Assembly: GCF_018861065.1 (NCBI RefSeq)
Contig: NZ_JAHKQO010000015.1
Coordinates: 186,001 to 250,000, forward strand
Length of the DNA stretch: 64,000 nucleotides
Direction: 5' to 3'
DNA from: Paraglaciecola arctica
Lineage (GTDB): Bacteria; Pseudomonadota; Gammaproteobacteria; Enterobacterales; Alteromonadaceae
Under the pieces are notes generated by a model. That model was not told the origin of the DNA and ran no database searches. It worked only from the letters and a program-made list of their open reading frames with translations. Shown here in pieces: positions 36,789 through 46,317 of the stretch (its first letter is position 1; the number at the start of each line of letters is the position of its first letter). The translations under genes and the position numbers were made by a program.

Positions 36789-37913
36789 TTAGTTAAGCAC
36801 CGTTTCTAAACTTGAAAGACAATAATCCACATTCTTTTGGCTCGAACCACATCCCATTAGCCCAATTCTCCAAACTTTGCCAGCTAAACTACCTAGGCCT
36901 GCTCCTATTTCCAAATTGAACTCAGTTAATAATCGATTGCGTACTAGCGCATCGTCTACACCATTAGGAATTAACACCATATTTAACTGTGGTAAGCGAT
37001 ACTTTTCGTCAACCAATAGCGACAACCCAAGCTTGTCTAGTCCATTTTTTAAACTGATATGATTTTTGAAATGCCTTTGCCAAGCGTTTTGTAATCCCTC
37101 TTCTTGCAAAATTAACAAGGACTCGTGTAAGGCGTAGATACTATTAACCGGTGCGGTATGATGATAAGCACGTTTAGTACCCTGCCCCCAATACCCCATG
37201 ACTAGATCCATGTCTAAAAACCAACTTTGCACAGGATGTTTACGCTGCTTAATCACTGCAATCGCCTTTTCGCTGAATGACACTGGCGATAAACCAGGTA
37301 TGCACGAAAGACATTTCTGAGTACCGGAATAGATAGCATCGATTTCCCATTTATCTACCTGTAATTCACTGCCTCCTAGAGATGTAACGGCATCAACTAT
37401 ACTTAAGCAGTCAAATTCCTTCGCAATTTGACACAAAGCTTTAGCATCATTTAATACACCCGTTGACGTTTCAGCGTGAACAAATGCCAGTGCTTTGGCA
37501 TCAGGGTTAGCAAGCAGCACCTCTCTAACTTTATTAAGATCAGTGGGTTTGCCAAAGTCGTCTTGCACCATAATTGCTATACCACCACAACGTTCAACGT
37601 TTTGTTGCATACGTCCACCAAATACACCATTTTGACAGACGACAATTTTGTCTCCGGGTTCGACTAAATTAACAAAAACCGATTCCATTCCCGCAGATCC
37701 TGGCGCCGAAATAGGCATAGTTAAGGCGTTGTCAGTTTGAAAGGCATATTGTAATAATTGTTTTACTTGGTCCATTAGATCAACAAACTTTGGATCTAAA
37801 TGACCTATGGTTGGTCTTGCTAATGCTTCGAGTACTTTTGGGTAGACGTCTGAAGGACCCGGCCCCATAAGGACGCGTGTTGGTGGAATAAAGGATGTAA
37901 ATGACTGAGTCAT
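36789..37913 (-). CDS. Class V aminotransferase (alanine/serine-glyoxylate type)
   Basis: A PLP enzyme of 374 residues. The PLP lysine is K200 in SGTQKCLSCIPGLSP, the aspartate is in SIVDAVTSLGG (D174), and RVLMGPGPSDVYPKVLEA is the usual start of the alanine-glyoxylate/serine-pyruvate aminotransferase subgroup. It would exchange an amino group between alanine or serine and glyoxylate or pyruvate. It precedes gntR by 84 bases in the same direction but is separated from it by the two palindromes, so it is probably a separate transcript. The true substrate is uncertain. Confidence 0.85.
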   Translation of the reverse strand: MTQSFTSFIPPTRVLMGPGPSDVYPKVLEALARPTIGHLDPKFVDLMDQVKQLLQYAFQTDNALTMPISAPGSAGMESVFVNLVEPGDKIVVCQNGVFGGRMQQNVERCGGIAIMVQDDFGKPTDLNKVREVLLANPDAKALAFVHAETSTGVLNDAKALCQIAKEFDCLSIVDAVTSLGGSELQVDKWEIDAIYSGTQKCLSCIPGLSPVSFSEKAIAVIKQRKHPVQSWFLDMDLVMGYWGQGTKRAYHHTAPVNSIYALHESLLILQEEGLQNAWQRHFKNHISLKNGLDKLGLSLLVDEKYRLPQLNMVLIPNGVDDALVRNRLLTEFNLEIGAGLGSLAGKVWRIGLMGCGSSQKNVDYCLSSLETVLN

Positions 37914-38274
37914 AGAAGCTCCAAATTTGGGTGAATTAATAGGTTAATTTTTGCAGTAATAGATGTTTGCCACAACAGCAGAGTCTGTATGCTGAGCATA
38001 ACAAAGATAAATACACTAATGCTCATACATTTATCGATTGAATAAAGCGTTTAATTTATGTAAAAAACTTGAGTTTTAGATATGTTCTAACATATTGATT
38101 TTTCTATTTAATAAAAATAAATTGGAAAATATTCCACTTTTTGTTGAAACTTGTTCTACTCTTAAAAGTCTAGTTTTAAGATTAAGTATTTCTATTCAGA
38201 ATTTAACAGTTAGCGCACGGCTCAACTAAGAGCCATTCCCCTAAGCCCGGTCTAGCAATAGATTCGGGCCTTTT
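37914..38274. other. Intergenic region with candidate plus-strand RNA
   Basis: A 361-base AT-rich gap holding the promoter of the aminotransferase gene on the minus strand. Its right end carries two hairpins and a plus-strand terminator, listed separately. No convincing open frame is present on either strand. Confidence 0.6.
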
Positions 38275-38276
38275 TT
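38185..38276 (+). ncRNA. Candidate small RNA ending at an orphan terminator
   Basis: The plus strand has a GGCTC/GAGCC hairpin (38219-38223 with 38230-38234), a short single-stranded linker, then a strong intrinsic terminator (38245-38276). All genes for many kilobases on both sides are on the minus strand, so this terminator has no plus-strand gene to serve. That points to a short plus-strand transcript. The 5' end is a guess; an inverted repeat CTTAAAA/TTTTAAG (38161-38180) and a TTGAAA around 38140 lie upstream. It could also be an antisense RNA to the end of the carbonic anhydrase gene. Confidence 0.4.
38245..38276 (+). terminator. Intrinsic terminator on the plus strand with GNRA loop
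   Basis: GCCCG (38245-38249) pairs with CGGGC (38265-38269). After a small internal loop TCTA (38251-38254) pairs with TAGA (38259-38262), closing a GCAA tetraloop, and TTTTTT follows at 38271-38276. The U-tract exists only for plus-strand transcription. It overlaps the last bases of the minus-strand carbonic anhydrase gene. Confidence 0.75.
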
Positions 38277-38802
38277 ATGATGTTTTCTCCGGTTTTAAAT
38301 CTCGCAAGAACCGCTTCGCATTTTGCACGTAATGGGCAGCAGATTGTTCTAACATTTTTTGCTGTTTTTCAGGAATAGTTTTAATCACTTTGGCAGGAGA
38401 ACCCATTACCAAAGAACCATCGGGTATTTGCATATTTTCGGTTATTAAACTGTTAGCACCTATAACACAGTACTTACCAATTTTTGCGCCGTTTAACACC
38501 ACACTATTAATACCAATTAAACTGTAATCTCCTACCTCGCAACCGTGTAACATTACCTTATGACCTACAGTTACACCTTTACCGATAATAAGTGGAATCC
38601 CAAAATCTGTATGTAACACTGAGCCATCTTGTATATTGCTGTCTTCACCAATATTAATCAAATCACAGTCACCGCGTACTACAGAGTTAAACCAAACACT
38701 GCTATTGGTTTTCATAACAACTTTACCAATAACATGGCTGCCAGGAGCAACAAAAACACCCTCAGCTAAAGTCACTTTGTCATCACCTAAAGAATAAATC
38801 AC
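38275..38802 (-). CDS. Gamma-carbonic anhydrase-family hexapeptide-repeat protein
   Basis: A 175-residue left-handed beta-helix protein with repeated [LIV]-G-x4 hexapeptides ([46 protein letters not shown]). The metal-binding histidines are those in LHTD, VGHKV and MLHGC. It resembles YrdA/PaaY-type gamma-carbonic anhydrases; activity varies within the family, so catalysis is only possible. The start is a GTG at 38802 overlapping the tesB stop as GTGA, with GGAG upstream, hence coupled to tesB. Confidence 0.88.
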   Translation of the reverse strand: MIYSLGDDKVTLAEGVFVAPGSHVIGKVVMKTNSSVWFNSVVRGDCDLINIGEDSNIQDGSVLHTDFGIPLIIGKGVTVGHKVMLHGCEVGDYSLIGINSVVLNGAKIGKYCVIGANSLITENMQIPDGSLVMGSPAKVIKTIPEKQQKMLEQSAAHYVQNAKRFLRDLKPEKTS

Positions 38803-39662
38803 TGCTGTTCTCCAACTAAACGTATTAGACCTTCTTGCATGGTTGAAGCAACCAACTTACCGTGTCGATTAAAAAACTGGCCTTTGACTAGTCCCCTTGC
38901 ACCACCAGAAAACGGGCTTTCAGCGCTGTATAATAACCAGTCATCAAAATCAAACGGATGATGGAACCACATTGAATGATCAATAGTGGCAATACGTAAA
39001 TTTTTATCAGAGTTCGCGACACAATGGGGATGAAGAGCAGTTGATAAAAAATGATAGTCCGACGCGTAGGCCAACATGACTTGATTGAGATTAATATTGC
39101 CTGATAACACCTCTTGGGCTTTCATCCAAATGTACCGTTTAGGCTCTTGTTTTGTCGCTTTATCCAAGTCGGCAAAATTAACGGTGCGCATATCAATGGG
39201 TTTATGGTAGCCACTGTTGTCACACATGTGTTGTGACAAACTTAAAGAGTTTTCTGTTAATTTAATATCCGACTCTATTTCTTCTGGTTGCGGTACATTG
39301 GGCATTTCGGCGTATTGGTGTTCAAGACCCTTTTCTGGAGTTTGAAAAGATGCCGTCATATAAAATATATTTCTGCCATTTTGAATCGCCTTTACGCGTC
39401 TAGTCGAAAAGCTGCGCCCATCGCGTACGTTTTCAACATCAAACACCACGGGCTTATTTGCATCTCCTGGCAGCAAAAAATAGCTATGAAATGAATGGGT
39501 AATACGACCTTCCGGCAAAGTAAGTTGCGCCGCTGCTAGCGCTTGGCCTAATACTTGGCCACCAAATAAGGCTCTGAAACCTAAATCCCAACTTTGTCCT
39601 CGAAATAAACCTTCTTCTAGTTTATCTAGGGTCAACAATTCTACTAATTTTACTTCTGGCAT
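38799..39662 (-). CDS. tesB: Acyl-CoA thioesterase II
   Basis: Hydrolyses medium- and long-chain acyl-CoA to free fatty acid and CoA. It is 287 residues, a tandem double-hotdog like E. coli Tes[25 protein letters not shown] near residues 18-42, the [11 protein letters not shown] block, and [22 protein letters not shown]-like sequence in the C-terminal half with its conserved Asp are recognisable. The ATG is at 39662. It lies 39 bases after the kinase-like gene and overlaps the gamma-carbonic anhydrase gene by 4 bases. Confidence 0.93.
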   Translation of the reverse strand: MPEVKLVELLTLDKLEEGLFRGQSWDLGFRALFGGQVLGQALAAAQLTLPEGRITHSFHSYFLLPGDANKPVVFDVENVRDGRSFSTRRVKAIQNGRNIFYMTASFQTPEKGLEHQYAEMPNVPQPEEIESDIKLTENSLSLSQHMCDNSGYHKPIDMRTVNFADLDKATKQEPKRYIWMKAQEVLSGNINLNQVMLAYASDYHFLSTALHPHCVANSDKNLRIATIDHSMWFHHPFDFDDWLLYSAESPFSGGARGLVKGQFFNRHGKLVASTMQEGLIRLVGEQQ

Positions 39663-39701
39663 ATATACCCTACTTGTTTAATACGATTTTGATTTTTTAC
39701 C

Positions 39702-41558
39702 CTAAGTTACTCGACGAGGGTTCTTAGGATAAAATCTATCAGGTAATTGACTTTGATGGGTAAAAAACCTGGTGTCTTTATAAGGTAACTTCATAAAACC
39801 TGAAATTCCGAGGCCTTCTATTGTCGGAATAAGGTCAATGACATCTTTTAATAAACTCTTAAATTCCAGTTCCATACTGTGATTTAACAACTTGTAATCA
39901 CTATGTATTTTAAGGTGTGTCGGCAAAGATTCAAATATAATACAACCAGTATGATGAATACTGTTTAATTGCCTGATTACTGCCATTAATGCTTTTGGTA
40001 ACGTTAATAACTCGTCTGGATCATCACCATCCTCAAAATATGAATGCATGCGACTGTCATGCTCCGAAAGTGAGACCTCGCTGAGTTCAAAGGGAATTTG
40101 CATAGATTTTTCAGGTAAAAATACGCTGGTTTCATCTTTACGTTCAACATGTAATGTATCTCGCGCGTTAAACATACAACATTTAAATACACCCACTCGA
40201 TTAATAGCTCTGGCAAAATGCACGATATTATTAAGAGACGCTTCAAAAGATTTTAGTAAAGTTGAATCGTATAAATTGAGGCTAGAGTCAATGAAAACAC
40301 CGGTTTTCTCCCACCTAACCGCTAGACCACCCACCACAGGGTATTTACCTAAGCGGCTAACCGCAGCAACAAAGGCTTTCTCAGTGTCTCCCATTCCCTG
40401 CATAAAATTTTTGTAGTATCGCTCAAATTGCGCGTCGTCGATTAACCTAAGTTCTTCTTCAACGTCATAGGATTCAATCCTTAGAAAAGACTTTCTAGAA
40501 CTGTAAACTACTGTATCGATTTCTTTTGAATAGCTGCTCACCCTAGACGGAATAAGAGATACATGGGCAAGATGCAACTGATCATTCAATACGACATTTT
40601 TGATATATTGCATGTTTTGAATAAAATAATCCCCTCCTTGTTGCCGTAATTCGGGGGAATCACTCATCATCGCAGTTAAGGTTTTAGCCAACTCTTTAGG
40701 TAAGCCCAGCGAGTTTGGAGTGATCACCTTATGTCCAAAACGACTAGATTGCCCTGATGCCAATGCATATAAGGTACTAGCTAATCCTTGCTCATCAAAG
40801 CGTACCGATGACAGACCTCCGTTAAGTTGCTCCTCTCCGATAAAATATACATCACCAAGACGAGCATTGGTTTGTTGCATGTCACTAGACATCAAATCCA
40901 TGACATTGTTACCTACAAATTGCCCTTGCTGGTCAATTTGGGCAAAAACTGAAGACCCCCAATCAATCAGTCCCACTTCCTCACTATCTTCATCAAACAC
41001 AATGTTGGATGGTTTAATATCGCCATGAACGATTGGTTTACTTTGATTTTGTTGTTGGTGATCACGTAAATACAAAAGAATATCAGCAAGTTGTGCCGCT
41101 ATTTTTATCACCAGACGCACTGATAATGGCCCATATTTAAGAGATATTTTTTCGAGATCCTCACCTTTGGCTCTTTCCATTACCAAAACAGACTGCTTCT
41201 TAATTTTTTGATATTCGATTAATCGTGGAACATGAGGGTGATCTACCAAACTCAACATGTACGCTTCTTCTTCTAGTCTGTCTTGTACATGTTGTGGCAG
41301 ATTAATTCGCGAAAACTTAAACACCTGTTGCTGACGGTGAAAGGCATTTTGAGCGCTATTTTGCCTAGCAACCGTTCCCGAAAAAGCAAATCCAAACGCT
41401 CCTTTGCCGATTAATTCAATGTCTTGGTAACCGAGTAACTGCAATTGTTCGGTACATAGTTTAAACCAATCTTTTAATTTCTTGGCATCCTTATGGGATA
41501 ACAAATAAATAGACTGTTCATCTGGAATATAAAAATGTTTTATATTTTCAGCTGTCAT
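39702..41558 (-). CDS. Eukaryotic-like protein kinase with uncharacterised C-terminal half
   Basis: A 618-residue soluble protein. The N-terminal half is a protein-kinase fold: glycine loop GKGAFGFA at 51-58, ATP-lysine K81 in VFKFSR, helix-C acid within EEEA (96-99), catalytic loop HGDIKPSN at 178-185 (D180, K182, N185) and metal motif DWG at 199-201 in place of DFG. All catalytic residues are kept, so activity on Ser/Thr is likely. Residues about 330-618 match no domain I know; no transmembrane, PASTA or FHA unit is seen. It starts 17 bases after rlmJ and precedes tesB, perhaps in one operon. The substrate is unknown. Confidence 0.8.
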   Translation of the reverse strand: MTAENIKHFYIPDEQSIYLLSHKDAKKLKDWFKLCTEQLQLLGYQDIELIGKGAFGFAFSGTVARQNSAQNAFHRQQQVFKFSRINLPQHVQDRLEEEAYMLSLVDHPHVPRLIEYQKIKKQSVLVMERAKGEDLEKISLKYGPLSVRLVIKIAAQLADILLYLRDHQQQNQSKPIVHGDIKPSNIVFDEDSEEVGLIDWGSSVFAQIDQQGQFVGNNVMDLMSSDMQQTNARLGDVYFIGEEQLNGGLSSVRFDEQGLASTLYALASGQSSRFGHKVITPNSLGLPKELAKTLTAMMSDSPELRQQGGDYFIQNMQYIKNVVLNDQLHLAHVSLIPSRVSSYSKEIDTVVYSSRKSFLRIESYDVEEELRLIDDAQFERYYKNFMQGMGDTEKAFVAAVSRLGKYPVVGGLAVRWEKTGVFIDSSLNLYDSTLLKSFEASLNNIVHFARAINRVGVFKCCMFNARDTLHVERKDETSVFLPEKSMQIPFELSEVSLSEHDSRMHSYFEDGDDPDELLTLPKALMAVIRQLNSIHHTGCIIFESLPTHLKIHSDYKLLNHSMELEFKSLLKDVIDLIPTIEGLGISGFMKLPYKDTRFFTHQSQLPDRFYPKNPRRVT

Positions 41559-41575
41559 CTTTTATAGAGCACCAT

Positions 41576-42451
41576 TTACTCTGCAATTAACCAATCGACA
41601 CTGAAAGAAGCGCTATCGTTTTGCGCCATTAATGGTGTCAACTCGACTAATGCTTCTTGCACCCTGAGATCAAATTGCCAAGGAGCGTTAATTATCGCCA
41701 TGCCCGAACCATACATGCCTGCAGCCTGCTCGCCTTCAGTTACGCGTAACTCAACCTTAAGTAAATTTTTGAAAGGATGTTGCTGCAAGCTCTGAAGCAT
41801 TGATTCGCTTTTCCCTTGTTTACTGTTACTACTATTGAAACTAGGATTCGCTGCGGCTCTGTCTGCTATTAAAGGATACCAAATGGCATAAATGGCTGAA
41901 TTCCATTTTTTATAAGCTGATATCACAGTATCGACTACCTGCTGGTATTCACTGGCTACTTCATAAGAAGGGTCAATTAACACTATGCCTCGTTGCATTT
42001 CTGGTGGGGTTAAGGCTAACAATCCTTCATAACCATCTCTATGATGAATCGCGATATTTTTACCACCCATATTGCTTCTTAAATTTTGTATTTCCTGATT
42101 ATGCCACTCCATCAACACTAGTTTGTCTTGAGGCCGTAACATTGATTTGGCGATTTCAGGAGAGCCTGGGTACTGCATGAATTTTCGATAGCTCGAAACT
42201 AACGACAAATAGTCGCTAACAGTTTGATTTTGAATTGATTTTCCTACTAAACAATCAATACCTTGTTGAAATTCTTTAGTTTTAAGTGCTTCTTCAGAAT
42301 CTAATCGATAGATCCCTGCTCCGCTATGCGTATCAAAATAACAAAAGCCTTTATTTTTACTTTTTAATTTGTCAATTAATAATAGTTGGCTAATGTGTTT
42401 TAGTACGTCACCATGATTACCTGCATGAAAACTATGTCGATAACTTAACAA
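41576..42451 (-). CDS. rlmJ: 23S rRNA (adenine-2030-N6)-methyltransferase RlmJ
   Basis: A SAM-dependent methyltransferase that makes m6A2030 in 23S rRNA. It is 291 residues. The start MLSYRHSFHAGNHGDVLKH matches the family exactly and fixes the start codon as a TTG at 42451, with AAGGA 8 bases upstream. YFDTHSGAGIYRL is the SAM motif and LIDPSYEV carries the catalytic DPPY-type motif (here DPSY). A terminator of the bkd operon lies just upstream; the kinase-like gene follows after 17 bases. Confidence 0.94.
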   Translation of the reverse strand: MLSYRHSFHAGNHGDVLKHISQLLLIDKLKSKNKGFCYFDTHSGAGIYRLDSEEALKTKEFQQGIDCLVGKSIQNQTVSDYLSLVSSYRKFMQYPGSPEIAKSMLRPQDKLVLMEWHNQEIQNLRSNMGGKNIAIHHRDGYEGLLALTPPEMQRGIVLIDPSYEVASEYQQVVDTVISAYKKWNSAIYAIWYPLIADRAAANPSFNSSNSKQGKSESMLQSLQQHPFKNLLKVELRVTEGEQAAGMYGSGMAIINAPWQFDLRVQEALVELTPLMAQNDSASFSVDWLIAE

Positions 42452-42511
42452 TAGTGAAATCCTTAATGTAGCAGTAGTATTTAATTTATTGGCCTTAATC
42501 TTAAAGCAAAA

Positions 42512-42536
42512 ATAAACCCGCTGTTAGCGGGTTTAT
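42512..42536. terminator. Terminator of the bkd operon
   Basis: ATAAACCCGCT (42512-42522) pairs perfectly with AGCGGGTTTAT (42526-42536) around GTT, 16 bases after the E2 stop codon. A-rich and T-rich flanks allow function in either direction. Confidence 0.85.
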
Positions 42537-42552
42537 CATTAAATTTAATTCA

Positions 42553-43776
42553 CTATCGAGTATTAGCTAACATTGTGAGAGGATTTTCCAAATAAGATTT
42601 CCAAAGGTTATTGAATCTCACCATTGTCGCTCCATCAATAATACGATGGTCACCAGACCAACTCACATGCATGATGTTTACGGCTTTTACCACGTCATTC
42701 TCATCAAACCTAGGTAGGCGTTGGATCTTGCCCAAAGCTACAATTGCTGATTCTGGGGCATTAATAACAGGTGTAGCAACTGTGCCCCCTAATACACCAA
42801 TATTAGAGATACTGATGGTACCACCTTTAAGATCCGAATTACTTAACTTACCTTGGCGAGCTAGATCTACCAACTCGTTTGATCGTTTTGCAACATCAAA
42901 CAAAGATAGATTTTGCACGCCTTTTATATTTGGCACCACCAAACCGACTTTGGAGTCTACCGCTACACCGATGTTATGATCGTCGAAATAGGTCACTTCT
43001 GAACAATCAGCATTAACTTGACTGTTAATTACTGGGAATTGTTGTAGTGCTAACGACATCGCTTTAATGAAAAATGGCATAAAACTCAGTTTCACCCCTT
43101 CTTTCTCAAAAGACGGTTTTAGTTGCTCCCTAGCCAAAATCAAACTATCCATTTCAATTTCTTCACTGACACTGAAATGTGGCACAGTAAAAACTGAATG
43201 CATCATATGTTTTGCCATGGCAGCTTGAATTCCACGAATAGGTTCTACTCGTGTTCCACCACTAACGTTTGGAACAGTGGCACTAGGTTGCGAAGTTGAA
43301 GAAGAAAACCCGCTAAGATCTTCTTTTAATACTCGCCCTTTTTCTCCACTGCCGTTAACTTGTGATAAATCTATTTCTAATTCTCTTGCTAACCTTCTGA
43401 CTGCGGGGCTTGCTAGCGCTTTACCCGACGCGGGTTTGATATTCCCCAAATCATTTGGGCTGCTATCGAGTGGGTTATCTGTTGTTTTAACTTCATTGCT
43501 AGGTTCGTTAGCCACCACTGTCGGTTGTTGCTCTCCTTCTCCATCTATCTGCATTTCAAACAAAGGTGAATGTACTTTCGCAATATCCCCTTCTACATAA
43601 TATAACTTGGTGACTACACCACTATACTTTGCAGGAATTTCTACTAAGGCTTTGTCTGTCATGACTTCAACAACCGCTTGGTCTTCGGTAATAGTTTCAC
43701 CTTGTGCAACTAACCACTTAACCACTTCGCATTCCACAATGCCCTCGCCAATATCCGGCAGAATAAAATCTTGCAT
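42553..43776 (-). CDS. bkdB: Branched-chain 2-oxoacid dehydrogenase E2 (lipoamide acyltransferase)
   Basis: The core acyltransferase that moves the branched acyl group from E1 to CoA. It is 407 residues with one lipoyl domain (1-80; lipoyl lysine K42 in VMTDKALVEIPA), a Pro/Ser linker, a peripheral-subunit-binding domain (ASPAVRRLARELEIDLSQVNGSGEKGRVLKEDL region, about 120-155) and the catalytic domain ending in the HxxxDG-type motif SGDHRIIDGATMVRF. It is the third gene of E1 alpha-E1 beta-E2. No lipoamide dehydrogenase (E3) follows, so E3 must be shared from elsewhere. Confidence 0.92.
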   Translation of the reverse strand: MQDFILPDIGEGIVECEVVKWLVAQGETITEDQAVVEVMTDKALVEIPAKYSGVVTKLYYVEGDIAKVHSPLFEMQIDGEGEQQPTVVANEPSNEVKTTDNPLDSSPNDLGNIKPASGKALASPAVRRLARELEIDLSQVNGSGEKGRVLKEDLSGFSSSTSQPSATVPNVSGGTRVEPIRGIQAAMAKHMMHSVFTVPHFSVSEEIEMDSLILAREQLKPSFEKEGVKLSFMPFFIKAMSLALQQFPVINSQVNADCSEVTYFDDHNIGVAVDSKVGLVVPNIKGVQNLSLFDVAKRSNELVDLARQGKLSNSDLKGGTISISNIGVLGGTVATPVINAPESAIVALGKIQRLPRFDENDVVKAVNIMHVSWSGDHRIIDGATMVRFNNLWKSYLENPLTMLANTR

Positions 43777-43797
43777 AACTTGCTCCTTAATATTGAG

Positions 43798-44775
43798 CTA
43801 AAAATTGACGTTGCGTTTAATCGCTTCGAAGGTTTTAAGATGGTCTGGCATATACTCTTTTTCATGAGCCAAGGGATAAGGCGTATCTAAGCCGCACACT
43901 CTACAAATAGGTGATTCGAGGTTTAGAAAACACCTTTCTTGCACACTTGCCGCAATTTCGCTGGCAAAACCCGCAGTGAGTGGTGCTTCATGATTAATCA
44001 ATAATCGACCGGTTTTTGCAACAGAATGACAAACCGTCTCAACATCCCATGGCAAAATGCTCTGTAAATCTATTACCTCACATGAAATTCCCTGTTCTTC
44101 AGCTAATACCGCTGCTTTTTCGATAATTTCCACTTGTGCTCCCCAAGCCAATAGGGTGATGTCGGTACCTTGTGTAATCACTTCGGCTTGACCTAGAGGT
44201 AATTTATAATCATCTTCAGGAACTTCGCCAACCGAAGCTCTATACAGACGTTTGGGCTCCATAAACAACACAGGATTATCATCACGAATTGACGCCAACA
44301 ACAAACCCTTCGCTTGATAGGGGTTACGTGGAACTATGACCTTAATTCCGGGTACATGGGCGAAAAACGCTTCAGGTGACTGAGAATGATAGTGACCACC
44401 GGCGATACCGCCGCCATAAGGGGTACGAATAGTCAGCGTTCCGCAAGAGAATTGACCACCGCTGCGGTATCGAAACTTTGCAGTCTCATTTACTATTTGA
44501 TCGAATGCAGGAAATATATAATCAGCGAATTGAATCTCAGCAATAGGCACAGAGCCTTGCGCTGCTAGTCCAGTAGCAAAACCAATTATTCCTTGCTCAG
44601 TTAAAGGGGTATTAAAACACCGCCCCTTTCCAAAGGTTTGTTGAAGATTACTCGTCGCTCTAAACACTCCCCCAAAATGGCCGACATCTTCGCCAAAAAC
44701 CATGACTTTTTCATCGTCGTTCATGGCAGTGATTAGTGCATTGTTTACCGCTTGAAGCATATTCATCTTAGCCAT
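43798..44775 (-). CDS. bkdA2: Branched-chain 2-oxoacid dehydrogenase E1 beta subunit
   Basis: The beta subunit of the thiamine-diphosphate E1 component that decarboxylates branched 2-oxoacids from Val, Leu and Ile. The ATG at 44775 is chosen over 44823: GGAGG lies 7 bases before it, within the end of the alpha gene, and the protein then starts [14 protein letters not shown] like its family, 325 residues long. [34 protein letters not shown] and [16 protein letters not shown] are the family blocks. It starts one base after the alpha stop. Confidence 0.93.
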   Translation of the reverse strand: MAKMNMLQAVNNALITAMNDDEKVMVFGEDVGHFGGVFRATSNLQQTFGKGRCFNTPLTEQGIIGFATGLAAQGSVPIAEIQFADYIFPAFDQIVNETAKFRYRSGGQFSCGTLTIRTPYGGGIAGGHYHSQSPEAFFAHVPGIKVIVPRNPYQAKGLLLASIRDDNPVLFMEPKRLYRASVGEVPEDDYKLPLGQAEVITQGTDITLLAWGAQVEIIEKAAVLAEEQGISCEVIDLQSILPWDVETVCHSVAKTGRLLINHEAPLTAGFASEIAASVQERCFLNLESPICRVCGLDTPYPLAHEKEYMPDHLKTFEAIKRNVNF

Positions 44776-44776
44776 G

Positions 44777-45961
44777 TTATAACCTCCCCGACGTTTTAGG
44801 ATAGGCTTCAGGATACTTTTCAATATGTTTTTTTAAGTCAACTAATTGCGCCTTTAAATGCCACGGCGGTGTATCGTAAACGTCCTCAATAATTTGTTCT
44901 ACTGGGCAAATTGGTACTTGTTCAGCTAACTTAAGTTCTTTCAAGATATCTTGTCTGGTCTGCTCGATAAAATTCAGATTGTGCTCTTGGTCCAACCACC
45001 CTTTAGAATCTAACCAGTTCTTGAACCTTTGCAGAGGATCTTTTAAACGCCAGCGTTCTTCCTCATCTTTGGAACGGTATCCTGTTGGATCATCAGAGGT
45101 TGAGTGGGCCGCTAATCTGTAGGTCATTGCCTCAATTAAAACTGGACATTGTTGCTCAATAGCAATTTTTCTCGCCTGCTCAGTAGCAGCATAAACCGCA
45201 AGCACATCGTTTCCATCCACTCGGATTGTTCTAACACCGTAACCTAAACCTCTGGAGGCAATACCATCACCCGCAAATTGTTCTTCTGATGGAGTTGAAA
45301 TTGCGTAGCCATTATTGCGACAAAAGAAAATGACCGGGCAATTTAAAACTGCGGCCATATTAAGACCGGCGTGAAAATCCCCTTCAGAAGCAGCGCCTTC
45401 ACCAAAATAACAAATAGTAACCGCATTCAGCCCAGCCATTTTCTGACCGTAGGAATAACCACTTGCTTGGGGAATTTGTGTGCCTAAAGGTGAAGATATC
45501 GTCATGAAATTAAGGGCTTTAGAGCCATAATGAATCGGCATTTGACGCCCTTTGTTCAGTTCATTTTGATTACTGAACATTTGATCCATAAATTCTTTGC
45601 TCGTAAACCCTCGAAAAGCGAGTGCTCCTTGTTCTCTATATTGTGACATGATCATATCTTGTGGCTCTAACGCGGCTGCGCTGCCAACCGTTGAGGCCTC
45701 TTCACCAGTACAAGCAAGATAAAAACTAATTCTGCCTTGTCGCTGAGCAGCCACCATTCTTTCGTCTAATAACCTTATATATTGCATAGTCTGCAGTATT
45801 TTTAAGCACAATGGCTCATTGATATCTGGTAACTCAGCTTCCTGATGAACTGAACCATCTGGTCGTAATACTTGCAACATTGGAATATCAATCAACCCAT
45901 TCTCAACGATTTTAACCTGATGAATCAGCCCAACCTTGGCTAAATGATTTCTGTCTTTCAT
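44777..45961 (-). CDS. bkdA1: Branched-chain 2-oxoacid dehydrogenase E1 alpha subunit
   Basis: The alpha subunit of the E1 decarboxylase, 394 residues. The ThDP-binding motif is present as [33 protein letters not shown], running from GEG to [23 protein letters not shown] is the phosphorylation-loop region typical of the branched-chain type rather than pyruvate dehydrogenase. It is the first gene of the three-gene unit. The ATG is at 45961; its 356-base upstream region has a Fur-box-like element and a hairpin. Confidence 0.93.
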   Translation of the reverse strand: MKDRNHLAKVGLIHQVKIVENGLIDIPMLQVLRPDGSVHQEAELPDINEPLCLKILQTMQYIRLLDERMVAAQRQGRISFYLACTGEEASTVGSAAALEPQDMIMSQYREQGALAFRGFTSKEFMDQMFSNQNELNKGRQMPIHYGSKALNFMTISSPLGTQIPQASGYSYGQKMAGLNAVTICYFGEGAASEGDFHAGLNMAAVLNCPVIFFCRNNGYAISTPSEEQFAGDGIASRGLGYGVRTIRVDGNDVLAVYAATEQARKIAIEQQCPVLIEAMTYRLAAHSTSDDPTGYRSKDEEERWRLKDPLQRFKNWLDSKGWLDQEHNLNFIEQTRQDILKELKLAEQVPICPVEQIIEDVYDTPPWHLKAQLVDLKKHIEKYPEAYPKTSGRL

Positions 45962-46079
45962 TTATCGCCCCAAAACGATACAAACCAGTGCAGCAGGTTT
46001 GTAGATTAATTGTAATTAGGATGTAAATAGTAGATGAATATTAAAAACTTGATCTTGCCAAATAGGGTTTTTAGCATGT

Positions 46080-46096
46080 GATAATGAGAATGATAC
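46080..46096. promoter_or_regulatory. Fur-box-like element upstream of bkdA1
   Basis: GATAATGAGAATGATAC matches the classical 19-base Fur consensus at about 14 positions when extended two bases. It lies about 120 bases upstream of the bkdA1 start. AT-rich sequence makes chance matches common, so the call is weak. Confidence 0.3.
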
Positions 46097-46171
46097 TTCT
46101 AGAAAAGTGTTGATTAAGTGATATCTATCCTACGCTCGGATAAGCAAAGTCGTTTTTATTAATAACAATCC

Positions 46172-46188
46172 GTCAGATTTTATCTGAC
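46172..46188. repeat. Perfect 7-bp inverted repeat
   Basis: GTCAGAT (46172-46178) and ATCTGAC (46182-46188) around TTT. It could be an operator for bkdA1, about 210 bases upstream, or part of the receptor transcript's 3' end. No U-tract follows. Confidence 0.5.
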
Positions 46189-46317
46189 ACATAATCTAAA
46201 CATATTAAAGCAACAACCGTACTAATAATAGAAAGTATATAGAGACTCCCTTTATCAAGACTATGCTATCTGCCGTAACCGTTCATTGAAAACCAGTTGA
46301 GGAATATTGGTTGTTGA

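Larger units (their letters stand above)
45962..46317. other. Intergenic region between bkdA1 and the TonB receptor gene
   Basis: A 356-base AT-rich gap upstream of bkdA1 and downstream of the receptor gene. It contains a Fur-box-like element (46080-46096) and a perfect short hairpin (46172-46188). No gene is visible, and no clean receptor-gene terminator could be identified. Confidence 0.55.
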
